Shown here in pieces: positions 1-12,915 of a stretch of 64,000 bases of DNA; the stretch's first letter is position 1; each line of letters opens with the position of its first letter. Origin of the DNA: Amanita rubescens (Eukaryota > Basidiomycota > Agaricomycetes > Agaricales > Amanitaceae); the NCBI GenBank assembly GCA_015039365.1, contig WION01000210.1, positions 1 through 64,000 of the forward strand, written 5' to 3'. A model generated the notes under the pieces. The model was given only the letters and a program-made list of their open reading frames with translations, did not search any database and was not told where the DNA came from. The position numbers and the translations under genes were made by a program.

Positions 1-64
1 CTTAATAAAGACGAATTAGACTTTTAGCTTTAATTAAGCTTTAAGCTCATTAATTCTCTTTTAG

Positions 65-613
65 GAAAGAAAACTGGATTCCGAAACTAGTACTCCGTTA
101 CCAGTTTACGAAGCCGAAGGAGAATCATTTCCTCCTGCCCGGAGATTACCTCCTTCTTACGACGCTCCAATCCCACCGTTTCCCTTAACCTTAGGGAACC
201 GGACTTTTATTGATACACCGGCACCAATTCCATCTTCGTCCTATTCAGGACGATAGTTCGTGTTGTCAACCTGACACCAGATTCGGTGTCACAACTCGTG
301 GACCTGTCACAGTTCACGATCGAAGAGATCACTTCCTAGCCGCGCGACTTAGAAACGGTCGTACCTTGCAAGACGAAATAATACATCGTCGTCGACAAGC
401 AGCTATCGAAGAAGGTGTTCCCCCACCTTAGATCTTTGGATTCCACCCAGGGGCACTTCAGTAGCCCAACACATAGCAAATAGGCGTACACGCCGTAATC
501 TCGAAAGAGATAACCAAGAGGTCGAAAACCTCGAAAATCAAAGAAACTTCCGTTTCTTTTGGCGTCTTCTAACCGCCTATATCATAATCATCACCTCCGC
601 CTTCCTCGTCTAA
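65..613 (+). pseudogene. Leader ORF0 upstream of gag, copy A (frameshifted)
   Basis: This segment aligns with the open 179-codon frame of copy B (48766-49305). It begins just after an intron-like acceptor (CTCTTTTAG ending at 64) and ends with TAA at 611-613, directly abutting the gag ATG at 614. A one-base deletion near 244 shifts the frame, so the protein is broken here. The C-terminal hydrophobic stretch (about residues FFWRLLTAYIIII) is kept, as are the proline-rich N-terminal part and the basic RRR run. Function unknown; see the copy B entry. Confidence 0.6.
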
Positions 614-2160
614 ATGTCTAACGACTTGACGATTCCTAGTTCCATTCCCGTTTTGAATGGAACTAATATAAAGAATGGGAACGCATGATGCGTTTCCTAT
701 TACAAACAAAGGGACTATTTCAGTACCTTAAAGATTATGTTCATCCCCGCGGATTACTCCGTAAACAATTCTTCATCATACAGGTGTTCGTGCAGCCATA
801 ACTGCACAACCTGCGAGCAGCAGTTGCCGCACATGGCACATGCAGCAACCTGCAATCCGCCGTTGAGGAACCGGCTATCACAACAAATGGTTGATGATGA
901 TGCAAAGGCCGTCAAAAAGGCTTTTGAAGATTGGGTTGTCGAGGATGATCGCATCCTCGGATCCATAAATATGAAATGTTCTGCTACCATACAGCAGATC
1001 AATGAAGTAAATGCCGAGTTTTATGGCGGAATTTAGCAAACAATACGGTGTGACAACGTCTGCCGGTATTATAATGACTTCCAATTAGCCGTTACTTGGA
1101 AGTTTCAAGATAAAAAGGATCCCACACAATCCTTAAACGACCTCCTCGCCATAATAAACCGCTTATCATCTAGCGGAATCGTATTGCCTGAAAATGTACA
1201 GGCAATGATTGTACTTTCAGCTGTCCCCCGTCATTGGGACAATTTTGCCGCTGTGGTTCTAGCCACAACAGAACCATCGGATCTTACGATCCAAGGGATA
1301 CTTCCCTTAATTCAGAATGAGTGGCGCCGAAGGCACCCTGAATCTGCCGCGACGGCTAATACGTCGCAACAACAGCAGCAACCATGGCAACAAGTACGTG
1401 GTCGAGGACGAGGACGTGCTCGCGGACGTGGCCGCGGAGCAGGTCGTGGACGTGGGGGAGGCCTTATTCTAGGCCTCCACAAGGCGCTCAGACACCGGCT
1501 CCTACTGCTCCTCCGGCAAATCAAAATTGGCCGGGTAAAGTTGAGGGCCAAACACGTGGTCCTAACTGGGAGAGGAACCGAGAACGCCGAAAGGCAGATG
1601 CAGCCGAAGAAGGCTGCCAAAGCCGCAGAACATACTATGAGTTCTGCACATACCGTCGCCCGTATTGGGCCTTATGACATCACTGAGCCAGTTGCCGGCT
1701 CTAGCAAAGGCAAACAAAGAGAAAAGGATGAACTGGACTTTGAGTCCTATAAATCGAACCGAGGAATGGGGATATCGTCAGACGATATCGATTATAAAAA
1801 TATATAGATCAGGAAGCTGAACTATATTATGACGATTATTACTATGAAGATAACGGCGAACAATGGTATGAAACCATTAAGAAGCTGGAAATGGCTAACT
1901 TTCTCTTTATAGAGGCAGCAATGAAAATGGTGTTCCCTAAATTGGGACATCATCGTCGTACTATAAATTCCTTCTTTGAACAATCTGTACTATATGATAG
2001 TATAAATTATAAAGAAAATTTAGACGAAAACTGCCTCGTAAGAGATAAGTCGTGTGACACTGCCATTTATAATGCAAATATGATTGAACGATCATATAAT
2101 ATTGGTAACATGTTTAAGAAACCTTTTACATGTTTAGCGGTCAATAAAAGAAAATTTAAG
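614..2160 (+). pseudogene. gag: copia gag, copy A (frameshifted)
   Basis: Gag forms the particle that packages element RNA. The start ATG at 614 opens a typical copia gag beginning (LNGTN, with a one-base loss breaking the following tyrosine codon), followed by the LNDLLAIINRL and NEWRRRHPES segments around 1130-1345. An arginine-glycine run (GRGRGRARGRGRG) at about 1396-1460 is a likely RNA-binding tail. At least three small indels (near 676, 1470 and 1680-1810) switch frame, so no full-length Gag can be made. Copy B has the same region with a much longer RG run. Confidence 0.8.
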
Positions 2161-5100
2161 GATAAAGTACATCCGACATGTCCCTGTCCGGAATGTGTTG
2201 AGAAACGTACTGGAGATACACTATGGATGTGTGACTCCGGTGCATCCGATCACTTTACCTTTAGTAGGAAAGACTTCTCTGAATACAGAGAATTTCCTGC
2301 AAATGAAAACCACAGTGTTAAAACTGCTAATGGTTTAGACGTCTTGAGGGACTTGGCACAGTTATTCTTGAACACAAGTTATCCACAGGAGAAACACTCG
2401 TAAAGCTCTTCCCTGTCCTTATATGCCACGGGCAACTGCACGCTTGATTTCAAACGGCAGATTGATCCGACAAGGATTAACTTGTAAACAAGATGAAAAG
2501 ATGGTAGTCTTTTCCTTTACAGACTCGGGTAGAACGTGTATCGAAGGACATTATCTTATGCCCGATGATACATTAGTTTACGCTCGAGGTAGGATTATTA
2601 TAATGAATCCTACACTGGTTTCTGGTCCTGGCTTAGCCAACAGGAATTCTAAATTAATTCTTGGAAGACCGACAAAGAAACCAAACGCAGAGTCTATAGA
2701 AAAATATTAGACTACGACCTGGCATAAACGTTTTGGTCATCCATCTAACGAAGTCTTTTCGAAGATACCGTTAAATGTCAATGGATGGAAAGAAGTTACA
2801 CTTCCAGAAGGAAAACTACGTTGTGAAGGTTGTCTAAAAGGCAAAATGAAGGCAAAACCTTATAAACTGTCTTCGAAGAGAGCTACTCGTCCCTTCGAGT
2901 TACTCCATATGGATCTTATGACTGTACCAGCCATATCTTACCACAAATACAAATATATTGGTGTCATCGTTGACGATTTCACCTCGTATACGTGGATTGG
3001 TTATTAAAAACCAAAGATCAAACTCTAGAATATTTTACCGGATGGTATAATGAGTTTGTAGATCCTAAACAACCTATTTCTCACCTCCGTTCTGATCGAG
3101 GGGGGGAATTTGTAAATAAAGTGTTTGAGGAATTCCTTAAATCTAAAGGAATTAAAACACCAACAGACAGCTCCTTACACCCCACAACAAAATGGTTGTG
3201 TTGAACACATGAATCAGACTTTGACTGACAAAGCTGAAGCTATGCGATTAGATGCAGGATGTCCGATAATCTTGGTGGGAGTTCTCATTCAGAACAGCTG
3301 TGCATGTGTACAACCGCACTCCCCTAAAATGGACTAAATGGAAGACCCCTCTGGAAAATCTTCTTAACAAAAAACCAGACATATCATACTTTCGAGTATT
3401 TGGATGTGAAGCCTGGGTATTTATCCCTGATCAACGGAGACCAGATAAGCTGTCCGAGAAATCCGTTTTATGCACTTTTGTAGGATATGAATCAGGAACC
3501 AAAGGCTATAGGTTCATGACGTCAACAAATACACTGGTCATATCCTCCCAGGCCACATTCTTTGAAAACAGGTTTCCACGCAAAGGAAAGACTGCAGATA
3601 TAATTACTGAAGATCTTGGTCCGATCTGGGAGGCAATTCCTCAAGAGGAACCTAACTGCCCTCCACAAAATTTGGATTTAGATAACTTACTCCCAGAGAA
3701 CCGTAGACGTTCTCCGAGCCGTAGACACTCACCAAGTTTGGATCGAAGGGGTGCATCTCCTGATCGACAGCAGTCAGACCCTTCTGATGATTCAAACGAT
3801 GATGATGACGGTGATGAATTTGCCGATCGTCGAAGAGATTTTTTGGATGATAATATCCGAAGGCAAAGGGAAGAAAGAGAACAAGAAAGACGTGACAATT
3901 ATTGTAAACAACGCGATGATTGGAAAAAGGGTCAAGGAATTGATAAACAGTCTCATTTACGAGATCAATTCAAACGTCAAATGAGTGATATGTTTAAGAA
4001 ATGTAAAACTCCTGAACCCTTTAGACGTACTCCCTCTCCTCAAATAAAAGAGGAAACTCCTGTTCCTTCTAGGCCTATAACACTGATACCATATGTATCT
4101 AGGCCACCTTCACCTCGTAGTCCTATGGATGAAGACAATCCCTTCTCTTTGAATCAAAGAGATCGTGATGAAATAGAAAACCCATTTATGACAGATTGAG
4201 AATTTGATCAATTTGAACAACATCAAAGAGATCGTTTTAGAGAATTTGCTCAGAGACCTAGACCTCCTCCACCGATCATATCTGATCCTGGTCCACCCTC
4301 TGTACAAATAGGTCCTCGCCGTTCTGGTTGTTTTCCAGTTCCAAGGGTACAAAGAGACAATGCGTATGGAGATAAAACTCCTGCACAGATAGAAGCGGAA
4401 ATTCAGCAAAAGCGAGATGCTTTACGAGAGCAGTTAAAAGATAAAACTCTGAGTTCTTCGACTCAGGATCCACCGTCAGCAGACAGGAACCCTGATAGAA
4501 TGAATGAATCTGCCTCTCTACTTAAAGAAATCTTTGCTTTAAAGTCTGAATTAAAATCTGCAGAACATGATCATTTAACTCGAATGATTAATGAATCTGG
4601 AAATGAATTCTTACATTTCCTTCTAAAAGCAGCTGTCCCCCTTGTTGACAATATTCCATATGACTATAGAGATATATCTAAAATGCGCTCCAGTAATCCT
4701 CAATTGTATAAACAATGGAAGGTTGCAATGGATGACGAATTTAAATCTCTTCAATCTAGAGATATTTGGGAGTTAGTTGATCTTCCAAAAGGACAAAACC
4801 TAATCAGATGTCATTGGGTTTTTGACTTAAAAACCGATGGACGCAAAAAAGCACGCGTCGTAGCTAAAGGTTTTAGTCAACGTCCCGGATTAGATTACGA
4901 CGAAACATTCTCGCCTGTAGCGAGATATGAAACAATCCGAATACTTCTGGCCACATCAGTGCTTGAAAACTGGGATATACAAGCCCTAGATGTAAAAACT
5001 GCCTTCTTATATGGCGATCTTGATGAAGATATTTACATGGCCCAGCCAGAAGGTTTCGTTGTAAAAGGACAAGAATCTAAAGTATATAGGCTGAGGAAAG

Positions 5101-6419
5101 CCATATATGGATTGAAACAGGCATCATATGCCTGGAATAAACAAGCTGATAAATCGTTGAAGTCTTTGAATTTCGAACAATGCTTGTCAGATTCTGGCGT
5201 TTACGTTCGTAAAGGCAAGAATACAATCACGATATGCATATTGTATGTCGATGATATACTCTTTATGGGAAACAACGATTCCACCATTGAAACCATTAAA
5301 AAGAAATTTATGGAAATGTGGGAATGTCGTGATCTTGGAAAGATCAAAGAGTATCTACGAATCCAAGTCAATTACAACTGCGATTTAGGATTCTTAGTAA
5401 TAGATCAAGGTCCTTATGCCTTGAAGGTTGTTAAGCGATTTGGACTTGAAGATTGCAAGTCTGTACGCACACCATTACCTGCCGGGTATGCTCCTATAAA
5501 AAATGAAGGAGAATGCACACCACAGGAACGTTCTTATTATCAACAGATAATAGGATCCCTTCTATATCTCACCTTAGGAACTAGGCCTGATATAATTTAT
5601 GCAGTAATTTTGATGTCCCAATTTTCATCAAACCTGTCCCAAGAACACATTCAGAAAGCCTTGTATATAGTCAAATACATTGCTCACACCTTAAACGTAA
5701 AAATTGTTTATAGCGCCAAAGGCAATAATAAATTTAGAGCCTATGCTGATGCAGACTGGGCCGCTGATCGTAATACACGACGATCTATAAATGGTTATGT
5801 CTTAATGTTAGCTGGTGGTGCGGTAGCTTGGACGAGTAGAAAACAAAAGACTGTAGCTCTGTCTTCGACTGAAGCAGAATACATATCTTTATCAGATGCT
5901 GCAAGACAAATTGCATGGGTTGAAAATTTATTTTACGAAATAGGTGCACCCATTAAAAGCATCTTACTTAGCGTAGATAACCAAGGCGCTATATTTTGGG
6001 CACAAAATCCTGCACAAGAACATCGTTCCAAACATATCGATATTCGCTATCATTTCGTTCGCGAGTTGATTGAGACTAAAAAGGTAGTCCTCGAATACAT
6101 ACCAACCAACGAGCAAAATGCGGATCTCATGACTAAGAATTTATCCTTTGAAAAGGTCAAATTCTTTAGAGAACGATTGGGACTTTCATTAGATGAATAT
6201 CCGACTTCAACAAATTCTTTAATCAGAAGACCAGATAAAATGGATTCTGATGAAATCCGTGATTTGACGAAATTAATTCTTGATTGGCAAAATCTTGAAT
6301 TAGATGGAATAGACCGTCTATCACATGAGAAGTTGATGGAACTTCTAGAAAATCTTCTTGATGAATTTGAATCGGCTATAGATCCTTTCTATGATGAAAA
6401 CATTATAGACTTTAAATAA
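2161..6419 (+). pseudogene. pol: copia pol (protease, integrase, RT, RNase H), copy A
   Basis: Domains in order: protease with WMCDSGASDH (about 2221-2250); integrase zinc finger H-H-C-C (about 2720-2840, CEGCLKG); integrase catalytic core with DLM, SDRGGEF and NGCVEHMN around 2910-3215; a charged linker (3650-4500); RT (about 4700-5400) with ALDVKTAFL and the LYVDDILF active site near 5245; RNase H (about 5740-6170) with DADWA, STEAEY and DNQGA. RT and RNase H form one open frame from 4200 to TAA at 6417-6419. The frame 3300-4197 is the same and is separated only by TGA at 4198-4200, where copy B has CAA; ancestral CGA would explain both. Frame breaks lie near 2345, 2710, 3005, 3170 and 3270. 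Confidence 0.92.
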
Positions 6420-6441
6420 AGGATATCTAAGCGAAGGGGTG

Positions 6442-7155
6442 TGTTAAATATAGAATTATATTTATAGAATGATTAACTATTGATTGTCCTCGATCAATGT
6501 TATTCATATCGCTCACGTCATCCTTTATGTATGACATAGAGATGACATCATAATGACATCATGATAGACTCATGATCGCACCTTATGGTGTGCTTAGCAC
6601 ACCATATCTTCCCATCTATACTATACGCTGAAACAACGCAAGAGAGGCTGACTTGGGGTGCAGCCTCCGAGATGCGATGCGGCCGGTGAGTTCGGCAGCA
6701 CCGAAAGGTGCTCGTCCGAGCTCGGTCGCACTCGTTGAGCTCGGAAAGTAGATGCGCAGTGCGGGGGAGAAGAAGATGTATATCCGAACTAACTACGACA
6801 TAATATATACTGTGTACCTCGTGTACTATGTGCGCTACTCGGTCCGAGACGTATCCGATGCCGAGGTTGGGGGTCCGAGGTGTCGGAGGTCCGAGTCCGG
6901 ATGTCGGAAGGGTTTTCAGTATCGGTTCCAGCATAGCCGGAATCGATACGTTACAACGCTTACACATATGTAGATACATATTTGTTCTCTCTTAGTATAT
7001 AAACCTGTCCTGTATCGTAGAATAGGACAATCCATTCTCTTCCTCTTACTATCACTACTACGCCAAAGGGTAGTGCTAAAGATCATATCGCAATAGGTAA
7101 GCTATTGCACCTGCTCATGCTGTGGACACGCTCTCGCGTAGACCTGTCTTCTTCA
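6442..7155 (+). repeat. Right LTR of copia copy A, with nested insertion
   Basis: Starts TGTTAAATATAG and ends CTTCTTCA. It aligns end to end with the solo LTR at 7345-7740 except for a 327-bp foreign block at 6629-6955. It contains a TATATAAACC motif near 6997 that is a plausible TATA box, and the LTR end context CGCAATAGGTAAGCTATTGC, a small palindrome, near 7088-7107. Confidence 0.93.
6629..6955. mobile_element. Solo LTR of a GC-rich LTR element, nested in copia LTR
   Basis: This block interrupts the copia LTR between CTATACGC and TTACACATATG. Its ends are TGAAACAACG and CGTTACA (TG..CA type), and it is flanked by the 4-bp repeat ACGC (6625-6628, 6956-6959). Base composition is far more GC-rich than the host LTR. 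The same TGAAACA...TTACA ends and 4-bp duplication occur at 21612-21976 and 23048-24927, though the interior differs. The call as a solo LTR rests on ends and duplication only. Confidence 0.7.
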
Positions 7156-8262
7156 ATATACACAGGCTGTGTTTTGCATCTGGACGCATTAGCGTGGGCA
7201 GTCACACTCATTGGGTGGCTAGACGGGATAGTGCAAGTGTTTGAGGCGAAGAGGGACCCAGACCAATCAATATCGTTTGAAGATCCGTGGGCGTTGTGCT
7301 TTATAGCCGTTGTCAACGCGTTCTTTAGCCTATCTGGTTCTATCTGTTAAATATAGAATTATATTTATAGAATGATTAACTACTGATTGACTACAATCAA
7401 TGTTACTCATATCGCTCACGTCATCCTTTATGTATGACATAGAGATGACATCATAATGACTTCATTGCGATATCATGATAGACTCATGATCGCACCTTAT
7501 GGTGTGCTTAGCACACCATATCTTCCCATCTATACTATACGCTTACACATATGTAGATACATATTTGTTCTCTCTTAGTATATAAACCTGTCCTGTATCG
7601 TAGAATAGGACAATCCATTCTCTTCCTCTAACTATCACTACTACGCCGAAGGGTAGCGCTAAGATCATATCGCAATAGGTAAGCTATTGCACCTGCTCAT
7701 GCTGTAGACACACTCTTGCGTAGATCTGTCTTCTTCGTCACTATCAAGTTTCATTGGGCCCATTTCATCGGAGGAGACATAGAGGAACACACCTGGTTGT
7801 TATTCTGTGTCCTATCTGCCCTTGGATGGTTTCATTTCGTGGTCGCAGTTTTGAAGGGTTTTCTCATTGATCCCGGGCCTCATCTGCTAATAACGCGATG
7901 CCTTTGGGCATTTAGAACGTTTACACTGGTGTTGATGAAGACGCACCTTGCAATCCTTGACGTGGCTGGTTGTACCTCGTGTGGTACACGTTTTGATGGT
8001 TGCGGTATTAGAGTGAAGGATGTGGGAGAAGAACGGCCTATCTTAATGCCGTTGATGATTCGACCTATTGCTCCGATGAGTTATCAAGCTTATGGTGAAA
8101 GGACTTACCTGCAAGAGATGAGTAATTTGGTTTACTCCATTGTCGAAGAAGAATTCTTGAAGCACGTTGCGCGGGAACTTTCGCTTCCTGGCTTTATTTT
8201 CTTGACGAAGACAATTTGCAACATTTTTGAAGTTTTCCCAGACACACTCGTGATTGAGGGGG
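7156..8262 (+). pseudogene. Remnant of a host-like multi-span membrane protein gene
   Basis: An open frame runs from 7156 to 7344, is interrupted by the solo LTR 7345-7740, and resumes in the same frame at 7741-8262 once one copy of the CTATC duplication is removed. The translation has several hydrophobic segments (for example ALAWAVTLIGWL, ALCFIAVVNAFF, LLFCVLSALGWFHFVVAVL) that look like membrane spans, then a more polar part with a cysteine pair (TSCGTRFDGCG). The 5' part is cut by copia copy A and the 3' part by the Harbinger insertion at 8263. I do not recognise the family. It could be a host gene or cargo of an older element. Confidence 0.55.
7345..7740 (+). mobile_element. Solo copia LTR (same family as copies A/B/C)
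   Basis: A 396-bp intact LTR, TGTTAAATAT to TTCTTCGTCA, flanked by a perfect 5-bp duplication CTATC (7340-7344 and 7741-7745). No internal sequence is present, so it is the product of LTR-LTR recombination. It is the best uninterrupted copy of this LTR in the window and serves as the reference for the nested ones. TATATAAACC near 7579 is its likely TATA box. Confidence 0.95.
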
Positions 8263-8310
8263 AGTGGATGACTTCCCGTAAGGATCTGAGGCATCTGGGG
8301 TCCTCAGATT
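8263..8310 (+). repeat. Harbinger left terminal inverted repeat
   Basis: Begins AGTGGATGACTTCCCG and is the reverse complement of 15057-15104 with two mismatches. Within it, ATCTGAGG and CCTCAGAT form a hairpin, so each end of the element could fold on itself. The membrane-protein frame runs on into this repeat by chance. Confidence 0.85.
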
Positions 8311-8533
8311 CCATCAAACTTTGGCCAAGCCGAAATGCCAAGTGAAATATGAAATTCATAGCCATCCCGTGCGTCTTCAGAATTCGCAACCTGAGGAGGC
8401 CTCTGGACCCCTTCCCAGACGCCTCAGACACCTGATGATGACGGTAAAACATATCTGCAGCCATTTTAGGCTATTTTCGTGCGTGCATCCATCTGCCGGT
8501 GCCCTTCAAGTTTTTTACTTGCCTCCTCCCACT

Positions 8534-8535
<2 letters not shown>

Positions 8536-8561
<26 letters not shown>
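8536..8561 (+). repeat. Poly-T tract (26 T)
   Basis: An uninterrupted run of T lies 32 bp upstream of the Myb/SANT-like start codon at 8594. The rest of 8311-8593 holds nothing else I can name; it is presumably the 5' region of that gene. A T-rich tract is a common fungal promoter feature, but slippage alone could also make this run. Confidence 0.7.
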
Positions 8562-8566
<5 letters not shown>

Positions 8567-8593
8567 CGAGCGAGTCAGCGCTCCATCTACAGC

Positions 8594-11177
8594 ATGGATT
8601 ATCAACATGGGAGTGCCGGCCATTCCCACTTCTTTTCACCACCTGACTACGACCAACCTTCGGCTACTCCCCTCAAAACCCATGATGGTGCCGGAACGAC
8701 ATTCACTCCAAGTCAGACCTTTCAAGGCCAGCCCTACAGTTCGCCCGGGCCACACATGTTAATGGACAATGTAAGCTATTATTTATTACTATTAAGTGTA
8801 CTGTGCTAATCAATGGTCAAGCCACAGATGCCGGTGACCCCACGACCCAGACCTATCTTCAATCAACCGGGGCGCAGTAATGAGGACAATATCTTGAGCG
8901 TGACTAGATACCCTCATCCTGGCATTAATTATGGCATGGCTCCAACTCCACCTCCTTTCCACAACCCACCTTCTACTCTTGGACAACCTGGCACAGATCA
9001 TCCATCTATACATGCTCGTCATCCCCATATACATTCTCAGCTAGCTACTGCAGACTCAATTACTAGTACCGTAAATCAGTCCAACACAATGCAATCAGAT
9101 GATGAGCCCTTTGGGATGTCATTCAGGGATGTTGAGTCAAAACCAAAAAAGTCGAAGCAGGCCACGGTTACAAAGGCAGATGGCAAGAACAGAAAGACCG
9201 AAGCGAAGGCTGCTTTGTCTAGTACCAAAGCCAAGTCAAATCAAAAGGCTCAATCCCATGGTGGTCGCGCACACGGTTCACGCAACTTCCAGACAGCTGA
9301 GACAACCATGTTGCTCTCTCTTATTCAAGAGCATTTACCAATAGGTGGTAGAAGCTGGGAAGTAATTGCTGCCATCTATAACAAGTGGGCGGCGAAAGAA
9401 CAATTCAAAGAACGTGACAAGAAATCATTGAAGCAGAAGTTTGATGCGGTACGGTATTCAATGGTCTCTGATAGTAGTTGGTGCTTACATACATACTATT
9501 TAGCTTATTACAGCTGCCAACAAGAAGCCTACTGGAGATGGTGAACGAGATGAATTGTTGGTAAAGGCATTGGAACTGGAGGAGGCGATTGGCAACCGAG
9601 CTGCGACCGTGACACTTGATGATGCTGAACTTGACTCAAGCAGTGGCGAGTCTGAGGCCTTGAATGCAGGCCAGGATGCTGTAGTAATCTCAGATTCAGA
9701 AGAAGGCGGGCCCAAGGACGTCCAAGCCAAGGTTTGCGCTGGCAAGAAAGGCCCCACAGCCAAAGTTGTCACAACAAAGAACTACCGTATTTCTGATCCT
9801 CTCAGTACGGATAACACAAAGAAGCCACCCCGTGGAATGGCGTTAGCCACTGGTGCTCTTGAGAAGATCACCGGTTTTTTTGATCCTGTCATATCCCGTT
9901 CCAGACTCCACCCAAACTCCATGACCTCGGACCCCGATGGACTCCTGACTATACCCATGACCACTTTCCACCCATGTCGCATCTCATATCAAGCCTATGC
10001 CAAAACTCCGAAAACTCCGTGACAAACTCCGTGACGGACTCCGTCACAACTCCGTCACAACTCCGTGCATATTCGCTAAGTTCCTTTCTACATATTTTCC
10101 ATACTTGTTTCACCTCTTGTTTCATCTCGGGTATCACTGGTATCATTATCCCTTCGTACCATATGCTCTACTCCACTTCCTGTTCCATATCTCTATGGTT
10201 TCCTCGCTTATCAGAACACGGCCATAGAACCCCTTGTCGGACTACGTATATAAGGCCTCACTTGTATTCATACAGTAGTCCGAATATCGACTTGGATTGT
10301 GCCCCAACTCGTATTGACTCCCTGTCTTTCATTGTCTAAGACCTCATCCAGACCGCTCGCCCTTCGGACTCCGGTCCCGGACTCCATCCCGGACTCCAGA
10401 GCGTTCTCCAGAAGTTTAGGCAAGACGTACGTTAGCATGGCGCAGCTTGCACGCTGAAGCCTAGCCTTTCCCCACTACGTCCCGGACTCCGTTATACTCC
10501 GTCCTTCCCTGTCCGTGGCTTAGTTCCCGGGCTCTGTCCCAATTAGGATCACCGTCCTTACAGATCCAGAGAATGTACGAGAGCGAGAGGAGAGTCGCAT
10601 GTCTCAAACAATTGGGCTTGCACAGCTTTCTGCGGCCCAAACTGAAATTGCAACACTCCGAGCCCGAATTGATACATTAACTGATCGACTCACTGAAGAA
10701 AGCCGCTGCGCTGAGGCAGCAAATCGCCGAGCAGACAAAGCAGAAAATAAATTGGAAATGTTGCAGCTCCAGTATCGTTCTCACCGACATCATCGACGCC
10801 GCTCATATTCAAGATCTCGCTCGTATTCAAGGTCTCACTCACACTCAAGGTCTGATGTTGAACCTACTGGTACCAGGGCTGGGCCATCAAAGAGGCACGA
10901 GAAAAGGCGTTCCCATCACTGTCGCCGCCGATCTCATTCCTCCCCTGTGTCATCTCCTTCACAGAGACCCTCACAGCGTCAACGTGTAACTGGTCCTGAT
11001 GACCAGATCAATCAGGGACCTTCGTTGATACCCGCATCAGAGACAGACGGACTGAATACTTTGGCTCGTCTCGCATCTGAACAAGCAGAGCAACCACAAT
11101 CATATATGTTTACAGTCTCACCATGTAAACGACATGATGGCAAGCTGGCATTTGAATTTGTGCATACTAAAGAATAG
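8594..11177 (+). pseudogene. Harbinger Myb/SANT-like (DUF6818-type) DNA-binding protein, split by solo LTR
   Basis: Partner protein that, in this superfamily, helps the transposase bind DNA. Proposed exons: 8594-8770, 8828-9448, 9504-9886 joined in frame to 10568-11177. Introns are 8771-8827 (GT..CAG, branch-like GTGCTAATC) and 9449-9503 (TAG acceptor, chosen because it keeps frame and gives KFDA-LITAANKKPTGD). The Myb/SANT-like domain (FQTAETTMLLSLIQEHLPIG, then RSWEVIAAIYNKW) lies at about 9286-9450. The C-terminal part after the insertion is a coiled coil (10610-10780) followed by an SR-rich stretch (SYSRSRSYSRSHSHSRS). Removing 9887-10562 plus one GATCC restores the frame exactly. The LTR is the only lesion I see. 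Confidence 0.82.
9887..10562 (+). mobile_element. Solo LTR inside the Myb/SANT-like gene
   Basis: Starts TGTCATATCCCG and ends GTCCTTACA, flanked by GATCC on both sides (9882-9886, 10563-10567). Contains repeated ACTCCGT words at 10011-10065 and a TATA-like CGTATATAAGGCC near 10242-10254. No other copy of this 676-bp LTR is in the window. Confidence 0.92.
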
Positions 11178-12749
11178 AAACTGAATCTACAGTACTGTAG
11201 TTAATCTGGTGTATTGACTATAGTTAAATGAAAACGAGAGACTCGATCACGACGACGGACATCGCCAATGAGCAAGTTCCCAATGTTGTCCCACAATTCT
11301 TCATCCTCGCTAGCTTTCCAAATAGGCATGTATACACTACGTATCTGACTAATACCAACCAATTTTGCACGTAAATTGGCAAGACGAACAACGGTCTCCA
11401 AAAGCCGTTGACGATGTGTGGCATCGGATATATTGAGAGGCACTCGCAGTCGGCCAAATGATCCAACACTTTACCCTCCCCCACATGTCCTTGTGGACTC
11501 CTTGTGGACTCCCGGACTCCTCAGGACTCCTCAGGACTCCCTGTAGACTCCTGATAAATTGACATAAAATGCCAGGAGTGGACAAGGACTCCTTGTGGAC
11601 TCCTTGTTCACTCCCTGTTCACTCCTCATTGACTGCAAAAAAGCGAAAAATGCCAGGAGTCATCCCACAAGGAGTGGACCAGGAGTCCCTGTGGAGTCCT
11701 GCTCACTCCTGGTTCAAAGCAAAAAAGTAGTAAGTAAAATTGCAAGGACTGGACAGGAGTCCCTGTGGAGTCCTGCTCACTCCCTGCTCACTTGTCATTA
11801 CTGTAACAATGGCAACAGAAATCTGTTGCACTACAATGCTACATAACAGTGAATCTAAATAACTTAGTGCAAACCATTTAAAAACATCATCTGCGCCAAT
11901 CAATACCAACACCATCACCACCACTATCATCATCACCATCCACCTGTGGCCCACTTTTTTCCTGCTCTGATTGTTTGTTGATGTAATATGCAGGAACCAG
12001 TTAAAATTGCTGCTAATCATCCTTTTCAGTATTTGCTCATAACCACCTAGTAAGGCATTCAATGTTCACATGCCTGTGTATTGAAGGCACACATGTAACT
12101 GAGTCATATCTTCATTGAAACTTAATCCATCAGGATTCCTACTCATTCCCAGCCATTCCTATTGCATCCTATGTAAGTAGACTGACATCACCAGTACTTT
12201 ACACTCATGTGCAATTTCATGCTGCTTTCCAAATTTCAGGTGGGCATGCATGTTGTTTGGCAATGTTTATACTTGCAATAAAATCCTGAAAATTCATATG
12301 ATCCAGGTCATATAGGACTTATTGTAAGACCAAATAATGCCAAGTACTTGAAATGTTTGCAAAAGACCTTTTCAGATGTGAGTGTGAGGAAATTGTAAAG
12401 TCTGAAAATAATCTTGAAAATGTCCCATGTGATCAAGGACATGCAAGAATTACATATGATGCCAAACTAAATAAGCTAAAATGTGAATGCAAAAAGTCTG
12501 TTTGTCTTTTGGTTTTGCCACTCCATGTGTGACCACCTGCAAAGTCAATTTAGGAGGGGTGTCTGGTGATGATCAAGTTTGGTCAGTTTTAGGAAGTTTG
12601 GGGTTGCTGGTGGCTATGAGTGACTGGAAGTGCTGGAAGTCAGTTGCAGTGACTTCAATGTGCAATGGTTTGGAGTAGCATCAGAAAACATGCCAAAAAT
12701 CTGACATCTGATGGTGTCTGATTCCTGATTGCCTGACTGGTGCTGGGAC

Positions 12750-12915
12750 ACTTGGAGGGTATGGGATGCAAAGCAGCAAATCCAAGGCCCATTCTTCCTG
12801 ATCATCTTTGTTATGTGCATGGTGTTTGTACATGGAAATTGCTGCCATCTTAAAGTTGTGTTACAAAACATCACAGGGCTCAGCTCTTATAAGATGGAGC
12901 CTCATTTCATTCAGC
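12750..12915 (+). repeat. Dispersed repeat, CpG-poor copy
   Basis: Matches 38550-38770 over segments such as GCCATCTTAAAGT, GTTACAAAACATC, GGCTC.GCTCTTATAAGA and GAGCCTCATTTCATT. Most positions that are CG in the other copy are TG or CA here, so this copy looks older and deaminated. A hairpin flanks CTTATAAG. Type unknown. Confidence 0.6.

Larger units (their letters stand above)
1..7155 (+). mobile_element. Ty1/copia LTR retrotransposon, copy A (5' end outside window)
   Basis: Domain order in the frame remnants is leader ORF, gag, protease, integrase, reverse transcriptase, RNase H, which is the Ty1/copia order. The internal part ends in a purine-rich tract (around 6431-6441) followed by an LTR starting TGTTAAATAT at 6442. 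The left LTR and about 0.7 kb of leader lie left of base 1, judged by alignment with copy B at 47094-55952. Several 1-bp indels and one TGA break the coding region, so the copy is not autonomous. The 5 bases after the LTR (ATATA, 7156-7160) would be its right target-site duplication; the left one is out of view. Confidence 0.93.

Noticed and set aside
8043..8464. Minus-strand frames over the membrane-protein remnant and Harbinger end
   Set aside because: They cross the element boundary, so they cannot be old genes; the plus frame is continuous across the LTR scar.
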